Below the pieces are notes generated by a model. The model ran no database searches, was not told where the DNA came from, and worked only from the letters and a program-made list of their open reading frames with translations. The translations under genes and the position numbers were made by a program. Source: Ga0074139 sp964515195 (GTDB lineage Bacteria; Bdellovibrionota; Bdellovibrionia; Bdellovibrionales; Bdellovibrionaceae). Taken from it: a stretch of DNA of 64,000 bases. Positions within the stretch are counted from its first letter, which is position 1; every line of letters begins with the position of its first letter. The DNA lies in assembly GCA_964515195.1 (NCBI GenBank), contig CAZETK010000007.1, positions 9,526-73,525 on the forward strand. Direction: 5' to 3'. This document shows, piece by piece, positions 35,933 to 45,054 of this stretch.

Positions 35933-36337
35933 TTAAGCTTTTTTGTTCCATGAAGAGCACCAAGCTTTGGCTTTAACAAGCTTCTGGGGGAAGATTGTGC
36001 AAGTTCCAACCTTACTGCCTTCCTTTTCACCGACTTCTTTATAAAAAGAACAGTTATTACAGAACTGATCCTCGAATTTGACACCTTGTCGGTCAATTTT
36101 TAGCTTCGCATCTTTTAAATTAGCGTGATCTTCAACGTAATTTACAGCTTTTGCTGTTGGATTGTTAAGATCCTGAAGAGGGAAGCTTAGGGGACCCGAG
36201 CCTGCGCCCTTATCACTGCCCGGACGAGCGCCTCTCTTCGTTTGTGCAAGAGCTGTAGAAGGGAAAGTTTTTACTAGAGCGCCGACCGCGAGAGCTCCAG
36301 TCACCTGTGTGAAAAATGCACGACGAGATACTTTCAT
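35933..36337 (-). CDS. High-potential iron-sulfur protein (HiPIP), Tat-exported
   Basis: 134 residues. SRRAFFTQVTGALAVGAL is a twin-arginine signal ending near ALA-Q at residue 31. The mature part has the HiPIP cysteine ladder: Cys93-x2-Cys96 (FCNNCSFY), Cys113 (VGTCTIFP) and Cys127 (AWCSSW), binding one [4Fe-4S] cluster. HiPIPs are soluble periplasmic one-electron carriers between quinol oxidoreductases and oxidases. The ACIII operon in the same window makes it a possible ACIII partner. AAGGAG precedes the ATG by seven bases; the gene is a single unit ended by the bidirectional terminator. Confidence 0.93.
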   Translation of the reverse strand: MKVSRRAFFTQVTGALAVGALVKTFPSTALAQTKRGARPGSDKGAGSGPLSFPLQDLNNPTAKAVNYVEDHANLKDAKLKIDRQGVKFEDQFCNNCSFYKEVGEKEGSKVGTCTIFPQKLVKAKAWCSSWNKKA

Positions 36338-36659
36338 GAAAGAACTCCTTTTTCTGTTTTTTAGTTTATCTTGATCATTTTCATTATATTTTCAATTAGT
36401 TTTCAAACGATTTTTAACACCACAAGCCATGAGTCTAACTCGCTACCCCTCTCGTAATCCTCTGGGCTCTATCCTTCAGCTCCTTCTAGGGCCTTGGTGC
36501 AGGCAATTCATTTGTTATTATGGAGACTTATGACATTCAGTTATTATGTCACACGAACAAACCTCCTGGCTCTGCGGCCTCGACAAGTATCTTTGCTTGT
36601 TAAACCCAAGGGACAGTGTTGCTACCGACTTCCTTATTTAATCGCTACACTTAACGATT
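36338..36659. other. 322-base gap between HiPIP and selO genes
   Basis: Holds the leaders of two divergent genes. No clear hairpin or palindrome found. A short plus-strand frame of 70 codons here (36494-36706) overlaps the selO start in another frame and has no SD, so I do not call it. Confidence 0.4.
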
Positions 36660-38054
36660 GTGAAGTCGGCAGCTGTTTTTCTAACATTGGGTCCCGAATT
36701 CTATGACCGCGTTCAGGCTGCTCATTTTCCGAAGGCTATTCTGCGTTGGTGGAATGCGGAGGCCGCCCGAATCCTTGAGATGGAACACCTCACACAAATC
36801 GAAATTCAAAATCACTTTTGGTTCTTTAAGAGCTTTCGCAATAACATCCCCTACCCCCTGGCGCTTCGGTATCATGGGCATCAATTTCGTCATTACAATC
36901 CCAATCTCGGGGACGGTCGTGGCTTTTTATTGGCGCAATTCCTGGGGCGAGACCGCAAGCTTTATGATCTCTCTACCAAAGGATCTGGCACCACTCCCTA
37001 CTCCCGCGGTGGTGATGGTCGCCTAACGCTCAAAGGTGCCATTCGCGAATTGCTGGCGACAGAGATGCTCGAATCCTTAGGAGTCAACACCAGCCAGACC
37101 CTTTGCATTTTTGAAACCGGTGAAACTTTGCACCGCTCTGACGAGCCCGACCCAGCTCGAGGCGCCGTTTTGACCCGGAAAGTTCATAGCTCGATTCGTT
37201 TCGGAACCTTTCAGCGACTCGCATATTACGATCTTCAAGATGAAATTCGAAAACTTACGGGCCACTGCCTCGATCATTATTACCCCGAGATTAAAGTTGT
37301 GTCTGGCCAAAGTGAAGGAGCCCTGTTTTTTCGTGCCGTCATGAGACGAACAGCGAAACTGGCGGCCCAAATTTTAATTGCCGGCTTTGTCCATGGGGTT
37401 CTGAACACTGACAATATGAGCATTACCGGGGAGTTATTTGACTTCGGTCCGTTTCGCTTTTTGTCTCACTACAATCCATTCTTTACGGCTGCGTATTTTG
37501 ATGAAGCCGGTCTGTACAGCTTTGGACGTCAACCGGAAAGTTTCTATTGGGGACTTAAGCAATTGGGAGAGTCGTTAAAAGTCGGTTATCCTGAAATTTC
37601 GCCTGAAACCATTTTGCTTGATTATCCGAGTGAGTTTCAACAGCAACTCGTCACAACTTTCCTGGCCCGATTGAACCTGACTCCGCAGTTTGATGAATCG
37701 GACCAAAATTTACTACAAAGTTATTTTCAAATGCTGGAAAGTGGCGACTATCTTTTTGAGCAGACTTTTTACGATTTCTACAGCGGTCAGCAGCGCCAAT
37801 GGTGGCGCTCCTCTGTGCAGAAGCCGCTATACCAGACTCCCCAAGCACAAAAATTCTTAGAGATCCTCTCTCAGTACAAAGTGGCCCACGACAAGTGGGT
37901 TCTCCATCCATATTTTCAAAATCAAGAGCCCGAAACAGTCTTGATCCATGACATCGAAGCTCTTTGGCAAAAACTGACCTTGGTCGACGATTGGCAAGCT
38001 TTGCAATTTAAAATTGCAAGAATTCGGGAATTTCGCGGCGCATTTGCTGGGTGA
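36660..38054 (+). CDS. selO: SelO/YdiU-family protein AMPylase (pseudokinase fold)
   Basis: 464 residues, GTG start without clear SD; an in-frame stop lies just upstream, and the N-terminal alignment to E. coli YdiU (478 residues) is complete. Motifs: YHGHQFRHYNPNLGDGRG, LSTKGSGTTPYSRGGDGR (nucleotide-contacting Lys and Arg), GAIRELLATEMLESLGV, RFGTFQRLAYYD, and the inverted kinase-like active site VHGVLNTDNMSITGELFDFGPF with metal-binding Asn and Asp. SelO transfers AMP to Ser/Thr/Tyr of target proteins and is linked to redox stress. It stands alone. Confidence 0.93.
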   Translation: MKSAAVFLTLGPEFYDRVQAAHFPKAILRWWNAEAARILEMEHLTQIEIQNHFWFFKSFRNNIPYPLALRYHGHQFRHYNPNLGDGRGFLLAQFLGRDRKLYDLSTKGSGTTPYSRGGDGRLTLKGAIRELLATEMLESLGVNTSQTLCIFETGETLHRSDEPDPARGAVLTRKVHSSIRFGTFQRLAYYDLQDEIRKLTGHCLDHYYPEIKVVSGQSEGALFFRAVMRRTAKLAAQILIAGFVHGVLNTDNMSITGELFDFGPFRFLSHYNPFFTAAYFDEAGLYSFGRQPESFYWGLKQLGESLKVGYPEISPETILLDYPSEFQQQLVTTFLARLNLTPQFDESDQNLLQSYFQMLESGDYLFEQTFYDFYSGQQRQWWRSSVQKPLYQTPQAQKFLEILSQYKVAHDKWVLHPYFQNQEPETVLIHDIEALWQKLTLVDDWQALQFKIARIREFRGAFAG

Positions 38055-38208
38055 TTGTGCTCACTCTCTCATCAGTGCGGCCTATTGAAACGACACACCA
38101 GAAACCATTTTTTAGGATTCTGTTGCGACGCTAAGCTCAATGATGACAGCTTCCAGAGTGCCTGATGATACTTGTTCTCGAGCTTCAAACCTTCTGGAGG
38201 GATTGCCT

Positions 38209-39054
38209 TTGAAAGCCCGAATTCTGAACCTTCTATTCTTATGTAGCACATTCTTTTTCGGACTCATTTTAATCCCAACTGTAGCCTCAGCGCAGTTTGC
38301 AGACGAAGAGGCCTATGAGGCCGAACAAATGAATTATAGCTGGGATGGCTGGATGCCCTTCCAAAGTTCACTGTCCCCTCGCCGTGACATCCGATTGCTA
38401 AACTGGAACCTTTCCAACGCAAACCCTCCTGCCCCCATAGAAGATTATAATCGCCAACGACACTTTGGCGGATGGCTCAGCTTCCGGGATGATCAAAGCT
38501 GTTTGGACGTGCGCAATCGAGTTTTAGTGCGGGATTCCCACGAACGAGTCCAATTAAAAGATAGCAATCCTTGTAAAATTCAGTCTGGATTATGGTACGA
38601 CCCTTATTCAGACGAATATTTCGAAAGCCCCCAAAAGGTGGACATTGATCACATGGTTCCATTGAAGGACGCCTATATCAATGGTGCATGGAAATGGACT
38701 TCGCAACAGCGCTGTCTTTATGCCAATTATATGGGTTTTCGTGACCACCTGAAGGCCGTTAGCAAATATCAAAATGTTGCCAAATCTGACAAAGATCCTA
38801 GTCGGTACATTCCTCCCCATGAACAGTATCGCTGTGAATATCTTAAGAAGTGGCTCACAATCAAATTGATTTGGAAGTTAAGTCTGCACGTAGAGGAAGC
38901 CCGGTCAATCCAACAACGAGTTCAAAGAGAAGGCTGCGATCCGAAAGACTTTGTCCTGACCACAAATGAGCTCAATGAACAACGCCGCAAGATTCAAGAG
39001 CTTCTGCCAATCTGTGCCTTTCGAAGCTCCCAAGACTTTATCGACTTCAATTGA
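38209..39054 (+). CDS. Exported HNH endonuclease-like protein (DUF1524-type)
   Basis: 281 residues from TTG 38209, chosen because GGAGG lies eight bases upstream and the result begins with a clean signal peptide (KARILNLLFLCSTFFFGLIL to TVASA). ATGs at 38140 and 38143 are alternatives. The mature part has HNH/GmrSD-C-like motifs: KVDIDHMVPLKDAYINGAW (Asp-His active site near residue 145), RCLYANYM, LKAVSKYQNVAKSDKDPSRY and YRCEYLKKWLTIKL. Several Cys may form disulfides. Families with this motif include secreted deoxyribonucleases, so degradation of external DNA is a fair guess. It ends three bases before the SNF2 gene end. Confidence 0.82.
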   Translation: MKARILNLLFLCSTFFFGLILIPTVASAQFADEEAYEAEQMNYSWDGWMPFQSSLSPRRDIRLLNWNLSNANPPAPIEDYNRQRHFGGWLSFRDDQSCLDVRNRVLVRDSHERVQLKDSNPCKIQSGLWYDPYSDEYFESPQKVDIDHMVPLKDAYINGAWKWTSQQRCLYANYMGFRDHLKAVSKYQNVAKSDKDPSRYIPPHEQYRCEYLKKWLTIKLIWKLSLHVEEARSIQQRVQREGCDPKDFVLTTNELNEQRRKIQELLPICAFRSSQDFIDFN

Positions 39055-39057
39055 GGT

Positions 39058-42000
39058 TTAAACTCCCAAAAGCATATCAAAATCGGATTTACTCAGATAA
39101 TTAGACCCGCTGGACAGTTCATCCTCGTTTTCGACCGTGGTGAAAAGGCTGTTGAACTTTCGCTCTTTCCGGCTTTTGAGAACTTCAATTTTTTCTTCCA
39201 ATGACTCATGCATAATATATCGAAAGACCTGCACAGCGCGGGTTTGTCCCAGTCGGTGAACCCGATCTGTGGCTTGATTTTCAACCGAGGGATTCCACCA
39301 AGGTTCCAGGTGAAAAACGTAACTGGCCTTTGTCAGGTTTAAGCCGACTCCGCCTGTTTTAAGAGTCATCAACAACACAGCGCCACCGCCATGACTTTGA
39401 AAATCAGCTAGTATTTTTTGCCGCTGTTTGGTGGATATCCCACCATGAAGAACGAACACTGAAATATTATTTTGCCGTAGAACTTCTTCCGTGTGCTGCA
39501 AAGTCTGCAAAAACTGAGTGAAGACCAGGGCACTTTCCCCCGACTCGACGATTTCGCGCAGTGACTCCACCAAGGTTTCAATCTTGGGTGGCACACGATT
39601 GTAGTGCACATTCGGCAAGGCTCCAGGATCAGAACAAACTTGGCGTAGCCTTAACAAGGCTGTCAGCATTTGCAGTTGAACTCGCGCCTCCCCTTGCACC
39701 TCCATACTTTCTTGCACACGGCGGTTATAAGAAAGAGCAATATCACGATAAATTTCTTTTTGTTTTTCTTCAAACGCTATACTGATCTTGGTTTCTTGCT
39801 TTTCAGGCAGTTGATCCAAGATTTCTTTTTTAGTCCGTCGAAGCATCAAGGGTCGAATCTTAAGCTTCAAGTTTTGCATCTCCTCTTTCATCACCATCTC
39901 AGAATTGACGAAAGTTCGACGGAAATCGTCGATTTTCCCAAGACTACCAGGGACCAACAGATCAACCAGGGAGTAAAACTCCCCGTAATGGTTTTCCATC
40001 GGAGTTCCGGTCAGGCAAATTTTGAAATTTGCATTCAAAGATCTGGCGGCGCTGGTTCTTTTTGTGGTTATATTTTTAAGATTTTGGGCCTCGTCAAATA
40101 TTAAAATGTTCCATTTATATTGGGCCAAAAACTCTTCGTGTTCCAGCATCAACCCATAGGTGGTGATAAAAACCCGCTGCTGACTCGCGTTTTCCATTTG
40201 CTGAGATACCCGCTCTATTTCGCGACTATTGAAAATGGTTATGGGAAGCTCTGGCGTGAACTTGTCGACTTCTGATTGCCAATTGTAAACCAATGAAGAA
40301 GGCACAACGATCAGTACATGTCCCATTTCTTCGCACGATCTCAGATAATCTAAAAACGCCAAGGCTTGCAGAGTCTTTCCCAAACCCATATCGTCAGCCA
40401 ACAGCCCACCCAGACGCAATTGATACAAGTCTTGTAACCATTGCACGCCAACGGCCTGATAGGGTTTCAACTTGGCCCGTGTCGTCGGGGACAGTTCAAG
40501 GCTGCGGGATTGCGTTCCTAATGAGTCGTAAAATGCGCAAAGTTGCTTCCAGGCCTCGTCACCACGAATCCCAATTCCCGAAGCTCTTAGGGTTAATAAC
40601 TCTAAGGTCTGATTGCGCGGAAGTTTATAGACTTTATCTCGATTTTTTTTCTTTGAAGGATCAAGTTTTCCACCCTGAAGCTTTTCCCAGAAACTTTCAA
40701 GACGCTTTAATGACGGCAACTGCTTCTGGGGCACTAAATAAAGTTTACCATCATACTCAATGACGCCCCCCTTTCCCAAGCTCAAGAATTTATCCGCCTC
40801 AACCTCTTGCCCTCGCAAAAAGAATTTGGGATTCAGCTCGAACCAGTTAAAAGCTCGCGGAGCATCATCCGCTTGAAGAATAAAATCCACATAAAATTCG
40901 TCTTCATTTAGTTCTTCAAGAGGCTGATCGTTTACAAAAATTCGATATCCATAAGAAATAAGAGGTTGCAACATCTCTAAAGAATTCATAAGCCCTGGCA
41001 CACCCCATGGGAAAATGAAACGGGCGGTGGTGAGAGCCAAATCGGTGGTCGTATCGGCTTTAGAGATCTTAGATAAAAATGAAGTTCGAGATTTTCGAAA
41101 ACACTCTCCAGCCGTCGCCAAGGCCATGGTTTTCAACAGTTCAAAGATAACGCGAAACTCGCGCTCGACCACACCTTCAAGGATGACTTCTCCCTCGGGT
41201 GAATAAAAGGACTCTTGTGTTTTAAGGGTTTTAAGGGTCACTTTCGTGAACTCTTCAAAGCAAGCCAGCACGGATTGAGAGCAAAGATCCTCGAGTTTCA
41301 TCTCACGCACAAACATCGAGTTGTTTCCGGCTGTTAATAACTGATGAATTTTAGTATGCAGGGATTTAAATATATTCTCTTTTCTTACAGAGCGTCCATC
41401 AATCAACTGACCCGTGAAATGGGTTGAAAGGGTCTCAAAAAACACGTATTGCAAAATTCCCAAGTGTTTTAGCAGTCGCAAATCCCAATCTCGTTTTGAT
41501 CCTATGCGGGCCGCCATTTCTTTAGGCTCTGATCTCAATAGAAACGGCAATCCCTGGGAAAGAGTTTGTAAAAACAGAGCCGATTTGGACGTGAACCCCG
41601 CCCGCTCAAGCGGCTTCATACCAGGCACTCGCGCTGTATGCTGAAGGTAAAATTCGCCCGATTCGTCCATGCGAATTTCCGTTTGGCTTTGACCAGCTTC
41701 CAAAACTCGTGTCTGTCCTTCTAGTTTTACTGGAATTCGCCGTGAGCGGAGATGCTTTAGCATGATCTTAGACGAGAGTTCACCTTGAATCTCAAACTGT
41801 AAATTAGAGTTTCGAGTTAACCAAACCTCAGGAGCCACCTCGGCCAGCTCCTCTTGCAGAAGGCTGACTTCATGTTTCCACGCGTAAACAATAAGAGTTC
41901 CCGATTCCGGCTCAAGCGCGAAGGACGGAAATAAAAACAACTCACGATTTCGAAAGCTGACCAGTTTAAACAAGGAATGCAGCTGTTTCTCTTTTTCGAA

Positions 42001-42618
42001 AAACTCCACTCGCCAATCCAACTCTTGGGAGGGATCGAATTCGATAGATGTAAGAGATAAGGCTCGACCTGGTCTCTTACGAGACTGCAAGTAGAGGGCT
42101 ACCTTCTTTTGGCTATGGGCTGAGGCCACCTGTGCGACCAAGGCCTGCATAACCTCTTCAACTCGCTGAAGGGTTGGGCTGCCCCATTCCTTTTCTGAAT
42201 TCTGTAATAAAGGCCACTTGGAAAATACAGGAGATTCCACCTTGCCATTAGGAAGCAGATCGCTCGGAACTTTTCTTTGCAATGGGTGTCGCAGAATTTC
42301 GCGGGCACTGATTTGCATTCCGTTGCTAAAGTTGTAGCGAATCGTATCCGCCATTAAATCTTGGCGCTCGAGTTCTGAAATTGAAGATTGGGTATAAGCT
42401 TTAATCTTACGATTGAAAATTTCAGGCAAATCCCACAGCCGAAGCGATAGTTTTTCTTCTTGGTCCGTAACTTCGTGAGGTTTATATTTCGAAAGATTTT
42501 CCTTGAGAAGTTCTTCTATTCCGAGCCCCTGAAAGAGGTTGTCTTCGCTCACCATCAGACTTAGAGAATCCAAAGTTATGCCTTCCCATTGAGAAACCCT
42601 AGTATTATCGATGGACAT
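39058..42618 (-). CDS. SNF2/SWI2-family helicase-like ATPase
   Basis: 1186 residues. The C-terminal ~470 residues hold a complete SF2 Snf2 motor: GGLLADDMGLGKTLQALAF (motif I, near residue 740), IFDEAQNLKN (II), CLTGTPMENHYGEFYSLVD (III), MLRRTKKEILDQLP, FTQFLQTL, VFVLHGGISTKQRQ, LKTGGVGLNLTKASYVFHLE (V) and ATDRVHRLGQTRAVQVFRY (VI). The N-terminal ~720 residues are the bacterial SNF2-associated region; no SWIM zinc motif is evident. Such proteins translocate on double-stranded DNA and may remodel RNA polymerase or nucleoid proteins. It is divergent from the sigma-54-controlled small gene. Confidence 0.93.
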   Translation of the reverse strand: MSIDNTRVSQWEGITLDSLSLMVSEDNLFQGLGIEELLKENLSKYKPHEVTDQEEKLSLRLWDLPEIFNRKIKAYTQSSISELERQDLMADTIRYNFSNGMQISAREILRHPLQRKVPSDLLPNGKVESPVFSKWPLLQNSEKEWGSPTLQRVEEVMQALVAQVASAHSQKKVALYLQSRKRPGRALSLTSIEFDPSQELDWRVEFFEKEKQLHSLFKLVSFRNRELFLFPSFALEPESGTLIVYAWKHEVSLLQEELAEVAPEVWLTRNSNLQFEIQGELSSKIMLKHLRSRRIPVKLEGQTRVLEAGQSQTEIRMDESGEFYLQHTARVPGMKPLERAGFTSKSALFLQTLSQGLPFLLRSEPKEMAARIGSKRDWDLRLLKHLGILQYVFFETLSTHFTGQLIDGRSVRKENIFKSLHTKIHQLLTAGNNSMFVREMKLEDLCSQSVLACFEEFTKVTLKTLKTQESFYSPEGEVILEGVVEREFRVIFELLKTMALATAGECFRKSRTSFLSKISKADTTTDLALTTARFIFPWGVPGLMNSLEMLQPLISYGYRIFVNDQPLEELNEDEFYVDFILQADDAPRAFNWFELNPKFFLRGQEVEADKFLSLGKGGVIEYDGKLYLVPQKQLPSLKRLESFWEKLQGGKLDPSKKKNRDKVYKLPRNQTLELLTLRASGIGIRGDEAWKQLCAFYDSLGTQSRSLELSPTTRAKLKPYQAVGVQWLQDLYQLRLGGLLADDMGLGKTLQALAFLDYLRSCEEMGHVLIVVPSSLVYNWQSEVDKFTPELPITIFNSREIERVSQQMENASQQRVFITTYGLMLEHEEFLAQYKWNILIFDEAQNLKNITTKRTSAARSLNANFKICLTGTPMENHYGEFYSLVDLLVPGSLGKIDDFRRTFVNSEMVMKEEMQNLKLKIRPLMLRRTKKEILDQLPEKQETKISIAFEEKQKEIYRDIALSYNRRVQESMEVQGEARVQLQMLTALLRLRQVCSDPGALPNVHYNRVPPKIETLVESLREIVESGESALVFTQFLQTLQHTEEVLRQNNISVFVLHGGISTKQRQKILADFQSHGGGAVLLMTLKTGGVGLNLTKASYVFHLEPWWNPSVENQATDRVHRLGQTRAVQVFRYIMHESLEEKIEVLKSRKERKFNSLFTTVENEDELSSGSNYLSKSDFDMLLGV

Positions 42619-42632
42619 CCGTTACATGACCC

Positions 42633-42650
42633 TTTCTATTTCAATTCAAA
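42633..42650. promoter_or_regulatory. Imperfect copy of inverted repeat, candidate activator site
   Basis: TTTCTATT-TC-AATTCAAA matches the perfect palindrome at 42737-42754 at 16 of 18 positions. It lies about 142-159 bases upstream of the start point expected from the sigma-54 promoter, a usual distance for an enhancer site. Confidence 0.5.
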
Positions 42651-42736
42651 ATAAAACCGATTAGGCAGAATGCATCATGTTTTGCTTTTTGTCACTATTT
42701 GAAAAGCCTTTAGGGATTTTTGACTCATTCCTTAAG

Positions 42737-42754
42737 TTTGAATTTCAATTCAAA
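42737..42754. promoter_or_regulatory. Perfect palindrome TTTGAATT-TC-AATTCAAA
   Basis: An 18-base perfect inverted repeat directly upstream of the sigma-54 promoter. A further single half-site TTTGAATT lies at 42807-42814 in the leader. Three related sites in ~180 bases suggest a dimeric regulator. Confidence 0.55.
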
Positions 42755-42764
42755 GCTGCCTAAT

Positions 42765-42781
42765 TGGGCACGTCCTTTGCT
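42765..42781 (+). promoter_or_regulatory. Sigma-54 (RpoN) promoter
   Basis: TGGGCACGTCCTTTGCT contains GGCACG-N4-TTGC exactly, with -24 GG and -12 GC correctly spaced (15 of 16 to TGGCACGNNNNTTGCW). Start of transcription would be near 42792, 87 bases before the ATG of the 67-residue protein. No sigma-70 alternative of similar quality is visible there. Confidence 0.75.
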
Positions 42782-42878
42782 TCATATTGTTGAAATAGGT
42801 TCATAATTTGAATTGAGACTTAATCACCAGGGAATTCTGGGGCCGACAAAAAGGCGGTGTTTCAGGAGGGAATCGGTC

Positions 42879-43082
42879 ATGGCCACTTTAATAAATACAA
42901 ATCACACCGATATTTCACAAAGTTCCACGGTTCACATGGAAGGATTTCACTTCGAAGTGCGCAATCCCAACTTCCAAAATAGCGGGAGGAAAATTCCGAA
43001 AATTCAGCCAGTTATTCACGAAACCAAGGACCACAAAACAATTGAGGTAGGACCACTCCCAGGAGAAGAGTTCGCACCCTAG
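42879..43082 (+). CDS. 67-residue protein of unknown function under sigma-54 control
   Basis: Start ATG 42879 with CAGGAGG nine bases upstream. The product (begins MATLINTNHTDISQSSTVHM, ends GPLPGEEFAP) is soluble, with no signal, no Cys and no membrane segment; it is rich in His, Asn, Ile and Pro. I recognise no family. It is a single-gene unit behind the sigma-54 promoter at 42765 and converges with the next gene, sharing four bases at the ends. A dedicated enhancer-type promoter for such a small gene implies a regulated structural or signalling role. Confidence 0.7.
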   Translation: MATLINTNHTDISQSSTVHMEGFHFEVRNPNFQNSGRKIPKIQPVIHETKDHKTIEVGPLPGEEFAP

Positions 43083-43648
43083 GGTTCTTCATTTTCAGGA
43101 GCTGTATAAAACTCCTTTTCCTCTTGCATAAGTTGACGTGCGGAAACCCCATTCTGAAGGACGTCATCCACAACCCAACGATCATCCTCAAGTTTCATGA
43201 GATAGCGGAACTTTCGTTTAGAGTACTCGGTATTACGTTTAGCGCTGGGTTGGATGTCGATTTCGACATCCACGATAGTAGGACTAGGACTGCTGATTTT
43301 GAAATTTGAATTCGCGAAATTCAATGCTGGATCTACTTCTTGGATATTTAAATAAACAAAGCCGTCGGATGCCCACCCGCATACATCTTCTTTTGCCTTT
43401 TCCTGACAAAGCTGATTATTTTGTTCAATCATATGCTGAAAGGATTCAGAGAAAGGCAGGTGCATACTTAACTTTCCTTGATTATCGGCCGCCAAATATT
43501 GGCGATAGAAATTTTCAATTAGTTCGATACTTGTCGTACCCGCCGGAATTTTGGGCTCTTCACCCATCTTTTGAGGATAATATAGAAGAAGTGCCGCCAA
43601 CACAGCCACCAATCCAATTACAATAAGGACTTTCGGTGATTTCATCAT
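43079..43648 (-). CDS. Membrane-anchored protein of unknown function
   Basis: 189 residues. One N-terminal helix (VLIVIGLVAVLAALLLYY) anchors a periplasmic domain with SIELIENFYRQYLAADNQGK and later RKFRYLMKLEDDRWVVDDVLQNG. The helix-then-strand end (DDRWVVDDV) resembles NTF2-like or DUF3828-type domains, in which a polypeptide of this size ends with a W-x-V-D-D strand. Two Cys (QLCQEKAKEDVCG) may form a disulfide. Function unknown. Confidence 0.65.
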   Translation of the reverse strand: MMKSPKVLIVIGLVAVLAALLLYYPQKMGEEPKIPAGTTSIELIENFYRQYLAADNQGKLSMHLPFSESFQHMIEQNNQLCQEKAKEDVCGWASDGFVYLNIQEVDPALNFANSNFKISSPSPTIVDVEIDIQPSAKRNTEYSKRKFRYLMKLEDDRWVVDDVLQNGVSARQLMQEEKEFYTAPENEEP

Positions 43649-43765
43649 TCAATTATGACTTTAAAGCATCCATTTTCCAAGTCCGTTAACGCCCATCAGA
43701 GCTTCATAACCTTCAGGTGGAGGGTTGCGGATAGGTGGATCTGTAGCTCGATAAAGGGCTGGGAA

Positions 43766-44278
43766 CTAATGCCGCAAATCCACTTTCTGATGTCGACCCG
43801 GCTGATAGATGTCTTCTCTTGCCATTTTTTTTACAAAACCCATGGCGCGCGCGACCGGTGAACTGGGCTCATCCCAAAACTCCACGTCTTCCATTTCAAG
43901 CCTTAATAAAACCAGACCTTCAGTTTCAAGCCCCTCTGTGAACCAGCCTTTTAGATTGGAGTCCCAGATCTCTTCCATTTTTTTCCGATCATAGATCTCA
44001 GTGGCGATACCAGAAGTGGAAAGGAATTTGCTTTGCTCTAAAGAAGAAAGGGTTACGTTAACCCGGGGATTTTCACGAACCTGACGCATCAGCGCGCTAT
44101 TCTGCAAAGCAAAAAACCAAAGGTGTCCATTTTCATCGACTTCTTGCACATACATGGGACGGCTGACAGGGATGCCATCCGCCGGAAGTGTTGTGACCAT
44201 TGCCACTCGCAGATCTTCAATGATTTGACCGATGATATGGTAATTTTCTTGAGAGGACTGTTTTAAGGTATTTTTCAT
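43766..44278 (-). CDS. Pyridoxamine 5'-phosphate oxidase-like flavin-binding general stress protein
   Basis: 170 residues from ATG 44278 with CAGGAGG four bases upstream. A split-barrel FMN-binding fold is indicated by VAMVTTLPADGIPVSRPMYV, GHLWFFALQNSALMRQVRENPRVNVTLSS and FLSTSGIATEIYDRKKMEEIW. The pattern matches the general stress protein 26 subgroup, which binds FMN or FAD; the reaction is unknown. Single-gene unit. Confidence 0.85.
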   Translation of the reverse strand: MKNTLKQSSQENYHIIGQIIEDLRVAMVTTLPADGIPVSRPMYVQEVDENGHLWFFALQNSALMRQVRENPRVNVTLSSLEQSKFLSTSGIATEIYDRKKMEEIWDSNLKGWFTEGLETEGLVLLRLEMEDVEFWDEPSSPVARAMGFVKKMAREDIYQPGRHQKVDLRH

Positions 44279-44530
44279 GTTGCCTCCTGACTTTTTTAAT
44301 AAGCAATCCATGTGCCCCGAGCAAAGGGTGTCAGTTGAGTTCCAAATTAAAGCGCCAGGAGTTTACGACTATCAAGTGTCAGAATTCCCCAAGCGTAAGA
44401 ATTACTCCATTGATTTTTGGCAGATAATCAGGGGGACAATTTCGCTTCTGATATTTCATTGCCATGATAAGGACCTGTCACCAAACTCAGTTATCAGACT
44501 GCAATACTTCTACTTTAACGGAGGAAATCT

Positions 44531-44965
44531 ATGAAATCACTCATCACACTACCCCTAACTTTGCTGGCCTTTGCGGCTTGGGCTCAAACACCAAGCTCCC
44601 CTGGCACAGGTGCCACTACTCCAACACAAGCCTGTAATCAATTGGTCGAGGCGGCCAAAGCCGATAACTTTGAGGCTGTTATGAATCTCACAGTTCGGCC
44701 TCCACAAGCCAAAGCTAAAAAGCAAGATAAAATGATCGAGAAAAAATTTGATAAAATGTCCCAAAGCTATTTATCTGATATCCAGACAATGAATTGCGGA
44801 AATGAGAACGTGGTTCAAGACCATGCAACCGTCACGGCACAGACCAAAGATGGACAACGTTTGATTCCCTTTGTCCAGCAGGACGGCCAATGGAAGTTCG
44901 ATATGAGAGCTTATAAAGCTTTTTACAATATCGATTCAAAGGCTAAAAAGGGCAAAAAGATGTAA
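44531..44965 (+). CDS. Small exported protein of unknown function
   Basis: 144 residues, GGAGG six bases before the ATG. Signal peptide KSLITLPLTLLAFAAWAQ, then a Thr/Pro spacer (TPSSPGTGATTPTQ) and a small domain with ACNQLVEAAKADNFEAVMNLT and GQRLIPFVQQDGQWKFDMRAY. The end resembles DUF4878/NTF2-like lipoproteins, and the fold may be shared with the protein at 43079-43648. The C-terminus is very basic (SKAKKGKKM). A terminator follows. Confidence 0.75.
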   Translation: MKSLITLPLTLLAFAAWAQTPSSPGTGATTPTQACNQLVEAAKADNFEAVMNLTVRPPQAKAKKQDKMIEKKFDKMSQSYLSDIQTMNCGNENVVQDHATVTAQTKDGQRLIPFVQQDGQWKFDMRAYKAFYNIDSKAKKGKKM

Positions 44966-44990
44966 TGTCCGAAACTGCAAACGATCATCT

Positions 44991-45030
44991 GCAAAAGAGG
45001 CGGCTCTAAAGGTCGCCTCTTTTGCTTTTT
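44991..45030 (+). terminator. Rho-independent terminator
   Basis: A perfect 12-base-pair stem, GCAAAAGAGGCG and CGCCTCTTTTGC, with an 11-base loop, is followed by five T. It ends the small exported protein gene just before the convergent murI. Confidence 0.92.
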
Positions 45031-45054
45031 AAAGTCTTCGATTACCAAGTGCTT

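Noticed and set aside
36494..36706. 70-codon plus frame upstream of selO
   Set aside because: No SD, no family similarity, overlaps the start of selO in another frame.
39561..40763. Plus-strand frames of 144-156 codons antisense to the SNF2 gene
   Set aside because: No recognisable motif; the minus strand codes for the complete helicase motor.
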